From: Geobacter sp. UBA6802
GTDB taxonomy: Bacteria > Desulfobacterota > Desulfuromonadia > Geobacterales > Pseudopelobacteraceae
Length of the DNA stretch: 7,309 nucleotides
Direction: 5' to 3'
Assembly: GCA_002452325.1 (NCBI GenBank)
Contig: DKFG01000071.1
Span: 1 to 7,309, forward strand
Shown here piece after piece: positions 5,551 through 7,309 of the stretch. Each line of letters opens with the position of its first letter. Position 1 is the first letter of the stretch. The translations under genes were made by a program, and so were the position numbers. The notes under the pieces are model-generated. The model was not told the origin of the DNA. It was given only the letters and a program-made list of their open reading frames with translations, and made no database searches.

Positions 5551-6978
5551 TTAATCTGTATCTGCCGCCAGCACCCGCAGGCCAAAGGCCGTTGCCAGAC
5601 TGCCACCGGCAAAGCCAAGCAGCGCCATAAGCGGTGGAAAAGGCAGGAGGCTAGGCAGCCATTGCAGCAGATGAATCACCGGAATGTATGCCAGCAGGCA
5701 AACAAATGCCGTACCAAACGCGGTGCTGAGTGCAGCGCCACGTATAAGCGGCAGCAGCACCAGTAGCAGCCCGAACCAGCAGAGCAAGGCATCGGCATAA
5801 AGCTCTGCTGTAGGTGCCAGCAACGAAATAACGCCCGGTGCCAATCCGCCGCCTATCACAAACAGTAGGTTGGGGTTGTGCAGTTGCTCTCTGATCCAGG
5901 CCGCTTTGAAGCCGTTGGCCGCTGCTTTCCGGTAGGCGTTCCATAATCCGGTAATGCTGGCTACAGCCCAGTCGAACATGGCCCGGTAGAAAAAAGTAGC
6001 CCAAGTAAACAGCAGGCCGATCAGCAGTGCGGCAGTTATACCAACCCCAAGCCCCAGCATCCAGTGCTCGCCTTTCAGGTTATCAGCAATCCAGATCAGC
6101 TCAAGATTGCAGACCAGATACAGGTACAGCAGCCGTCTGTTGCGCATGGTGTCTTTGGCAAAACCCAGACCGGCAACTCCGACAAGGAACAGCATACCAT
6201 CTTCAGTAAGCGCTTTTGGCAGGTGGGTGAGCCATCCGGCTGCCAGCAGGTAGCGGAGCAGGGCATGGCCCAGGGTGATTGCACCGGCGATCAGGCAGGT
6301 CAGCAGAAACCGACTTGTAAGTGCTCGGTACTGCTGTTGGGCCTCTGCACTGGTAGGGCTGCTGCTAAGCAGCAGTTTAAAAACACTGGCAGCCTTTGAG
6401 CGGTTTTTCTCCATCTGGGCGTGCAGATACAGCAGCTCTGCATGATCCGGCTGCTGCGTCAGCCCTTCCTGCACCATCTGCCGGGCCTGGTCGTTTTTAT
6501 CCATGTTCCAGAGAATCCGGGCATGGTGCGCAAGATAGTCGAGATCCAGCGGATCGAGGGAAAGCGCCTTGAGTATTGACTGTTCGGCTGCCTTCAGGTC
6601 GTGAAGATTATAGTGAACCACCGATTGCAGATACCAGATCGATTCTGAATCAGGATCAAGCTCAAGTGCAGCTTCAGTAGCTGACAGGGCTTCGCGGTAC
6701 AGTTCCAGCCGGTTAAAGAGGGATATTTGTACGGCACGCAGTGAACTGCTCTCAGGGTGGGCTGCCAGACCAGCCTGCAGAATAGTGCGAGCCCTGGAAT
6801 ATTCTTCCAGTTGCACGGCAGCCTCGGCGGCGTAACTGAAAAACTGCGGCTCTGTTGCCGGGTCTGCCAGTTGCGGCTGAGCAAGCCCCAGCAGTTCACG
6901 GTATCGCCCTAGATCGAACAATACCTGGAGCCTGTGCAGCAGGGCAGCATCGTTGTCCGTTGTCTGGTTATGCTCCAT
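5551..6978 (-). CDS. TPR-repeat protein with a C-terminal multi-helix membrane domain
   Basis: Encodes 475 residues from the preferred ATG. About residues 9-208 form six TPR-like units of roughly 34 residues, several with the classic A-x-x-x-A-L-x-L-D-P ending (for example EAALELDPDS and LKALSLDPLD). TPRs bind proteins and make scaffolds. The remainder (about 224-470) is strongly hydrophobic, with about eight membrane helices, including segments near 225-250, 260-276, 283-300, 306-330, 370-388, 395-417, 419-440 and 446-466. A charged loop with WNAYRKAAANGFKAAW (about 346-361) separates two groups of helices. With no signal peptide, the TPR half is probably cytoplasmic, which would place it to recruit soluble partners such as the downstream AAA protein. 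An in-frame ATG at 6993 gives 480 residues, but the GGAG at 6985-6988 lies six bases before 6978, which I prefer. I do not recognise the membrane domain; it lacks obvious catalytic or transporter motifs. Confidence 0.85.
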   Translation of the reverse strand: MEHNQTTDNDAALLHRLQVLFDLGRYRELLGLAQPQLADPATEPQFFSYAAEAAVQLEEYSRARTILQAGLAAHPESSSLRAVQISLFNRLELYREALSATEAALELDPDSESIWYLQSVVHYNLHDLKAAEQSILKALSLDPLDLDYLAHHARILWNMDKNDQARQMVQEGLTQQPDHAELLYLHAQMEKNRSKAASVFKLLLSSSPTSAEAQQQYRALTSRFLLTCLIAGAITLGHALLRYLLAAGWLTHLPKALTEDGMLFLVGVAGLGFAKDTMRNRRLLYLYLVCNLELIWIADNLKGEHWMLGLGVGITAALLIGLLFTWATFFYRAMFDWAVASITGLWNAYRKAAANGFKAAWIREQLHNPNLLFVIGGGLAPGVISLLAPTAELYADALLCWFGLLLVLLPLIRGAALSTAFGTAFVCLLAYIPVIHLLQWLPSLLPFPPLMALLGFAGGSLATAFGLRVLAADTD

Positions 6979-7111
6979 TGCGTGCTCCGTCATCTAGTCG
7001 CGCCATCAAATCACCCATCTGCATGAAGTTATGCACCGTAAGGGTTAAGTCGCTGTAATCCTGTTGGGTCAACAATCGCCCGGTATTCCGGTATGCTTCA
7101 GTGTCAGGCAT
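6968..7111 (-). CDS. Possible 47-residue small protein, or the tail of a degraded gene
   Basis: A leftward frame runs from an ATG at 7111 to a TAA at 6970-6968, overlapping the start of the TPR gene. The product begins MPDTEAYRNTG, continues LLTQQDYSDLTLTVHNF and ends in a helix-like MQMGDLMARL stretch; it is soluble and looks protein-like. No ribosome binding site precedes the ATG. The frame stays open 19 codons further upstream (to a TAG at 7171-7169), encoding CKSSHQPQPQAAAP, the sort of Pro/Gln/Ala linker found inside longer proteins or just after a lipoprotein cysteine. This suggests the 3' remnant of a larger gene whose 5' end was lost. A genuine small protein coupled to the TPR gene is the alternative. 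Family unknown. Confidence 0.4.
   Translation of the reverse strand: MPDTEAYRNTGRLLTQQDYSDLTLTVHNFMQMGDLMARLDDGARNGA
6985..6988 (-). promoter_or_regulatory. Ribosome binding site favouring the start at 6978
   Basis: In the leftward sense GGAG is followed by six bases and then ATG at 6978. The alternative ATG at 6993 is preceded by GGCGCGACTAG, a poor site. The signal lies inside the upstream short ORF, whose stop at 6968 overlaps this start, which would couple the two. Confidence 0.55.
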
Positions 7112-7309
7112 GGGAGCTGCCGCTTGCGGTTGCGGTTGGTGGCTGCTTTTACAGCTACTGCGCCGGCACTACATGATTTCGAGTTATCAGCGTGGTGCCT
7201 GGAAGGCTGGAGCCGTGGTTAAACACGAAGATCATTACGCAAAACCTCCCCAGGCAGTATGCCTGAGGAGGTTAGACGGACAGACTATCAGGCTGTTGAA
7301 ATTGAAGTA
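7110..7309 (+). CDS. Weak candidate: 5' part of a rightward gene leaving the window
   Basis: A forward frame is open from 7059 to the window end. It could begin at ATG 7110 or ATG 7172; the latter starts MISSYQRGAWKAGAVV and continues through KHEDHYAKPPQAV and LRRLDGQTIRLLK, which reads like real protein. Neither ATG has a ribosome binding site, the frame opposes the short leftward ORF, and the hairpin at 7243-7273 would lie inside it. Only about 83 codons are visible, so an open frame by chance is possible. It cannot be settled without sequence to the right. Confidence 0.2.
   Translation, partial: MGAAACGCGWWLLLQLLRRHYMISSYQRGAWKAGAVVKHEDHYAKPPQAVCLRRLDGQTIRLLKLK
7241..7273 (-). terminator. 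Rho-independent terminator-like hairpin, leftward
   Basis: AACCTCC (7243-7249) pairs with GGAGGTT (7267-7273), and AGGCA (7252-7256) pairs with TGCCT (7260-7264) around a 3-nt loop. In the leftward sense the stem is followed by TTTT (7244-7241). This is the expected shape for ending a leftward gene beyond the right edge. It also implies that the TPR/AAA block has its own promoter between here and 7111 or lies downstream by read-through. Candidate stops of such a gene are a TGA at 7290-7288 (peptide ending SISTA) or a TAA at 7274-7272 (ending DSLSV). Confidence 0.6.
7270..7282 (-). repeat. 13-bp inverted repeat, right copy
   Basis: This is the exact reverse complement of 48-60. It overlaps the outer arm of the terminator-like hairpin, so part of its sequence is explained by that stem. 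A second short shared word, TCAGGCTGT, occurs in direct orientation at 21-29 and 7288-7296. Confidence 0.4.

Larger units (their letters stand above)
6994..7309. other. Right-edge stretch without a confident gene
   Basis: This 316-nt end holds the possible leftward short ORF, the opposing forward open frame, the terminator-like hairpin and one copy of the 13-bp inverted repeat. I found no convincing sigma-70 or sigma-54 promoter for the leftward block: GATAAC and TTTAAC elements occur but without a correctly spaced partner. The mix of short, broken-looking frames would fit a rearranged junction. Confidence 0.4.

Noticed and set aside
48..7282. Composite transposon bounded by the 13-bp inverted repeats
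   Set aside because: No transposase gene is visible inside and the flanking bases are not an exact duplication; kept only as a repeat observation.

Overview
The window looks like ordinary chromosomal or accessory DNA from a Gram-negative bacterium. The evidence is moderately high GC, GGAG-type ribosome binding sites, Sec signal peptides, and a WD40 / AAA / TPR / PPP-phosphatase repertoire typical of complex proteobacteria. A Desulfuromonadota (Geobacter-like) host is my best guess from the style of the proteins. It is an impression only and cannot be settled from the sequence. I see no rRNA, tRNA, CRISPR array or complete mobile element.

Layout: two gene blocks converge on a short gap at about 3565-3653. 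The left block reads rightward: a small exported protein (144-602), a PPP-family serine/threonine protein phosphatase whose start overlaps it by ATGA (599-1333), and, after a structured 146-nt gap, a large exported beta-propeller (WD40-like) protein (1480-3564). The right block reads leftward: a possible short ORF or gene remnant (6968-7111), a TPR protein with a multi-helix membrane domain (5551-6978), a 123-residue uncharacterised protein (5116-5487), and an AAA ATPase with an N-terminal helical-repeat domain and a Vps4/katanin-like C-terminus (3654-5021). The edges hold a possible gene tail on the left and, on the right, a strong hairpin shaped like a leftward terminator plus two competing weak coding readings.

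How the genes may work together (inference): the right block pairs a cytoplasmic AAA unfoldase/remodeller with a membrane-anchored TPR scaffold. The left block pairs a cytosolic phosphatase with two exported proteins, one of them a beta-propeller that stops just after a motif I associate with the junction to a caspase-like domain. No catalytic effector is visible beyond the phosphatase and the ATPase. I therefore call this an uncharacterised signalling/remodelling neighbourhood, not a demonstrated defence system. The oddest points are the abrupt end of the propeller protein, the eukaryote-like end of the AAA protein, the hairpins in the two intergenic gaps, and a 13-bp inverted repeat near the two window edges.
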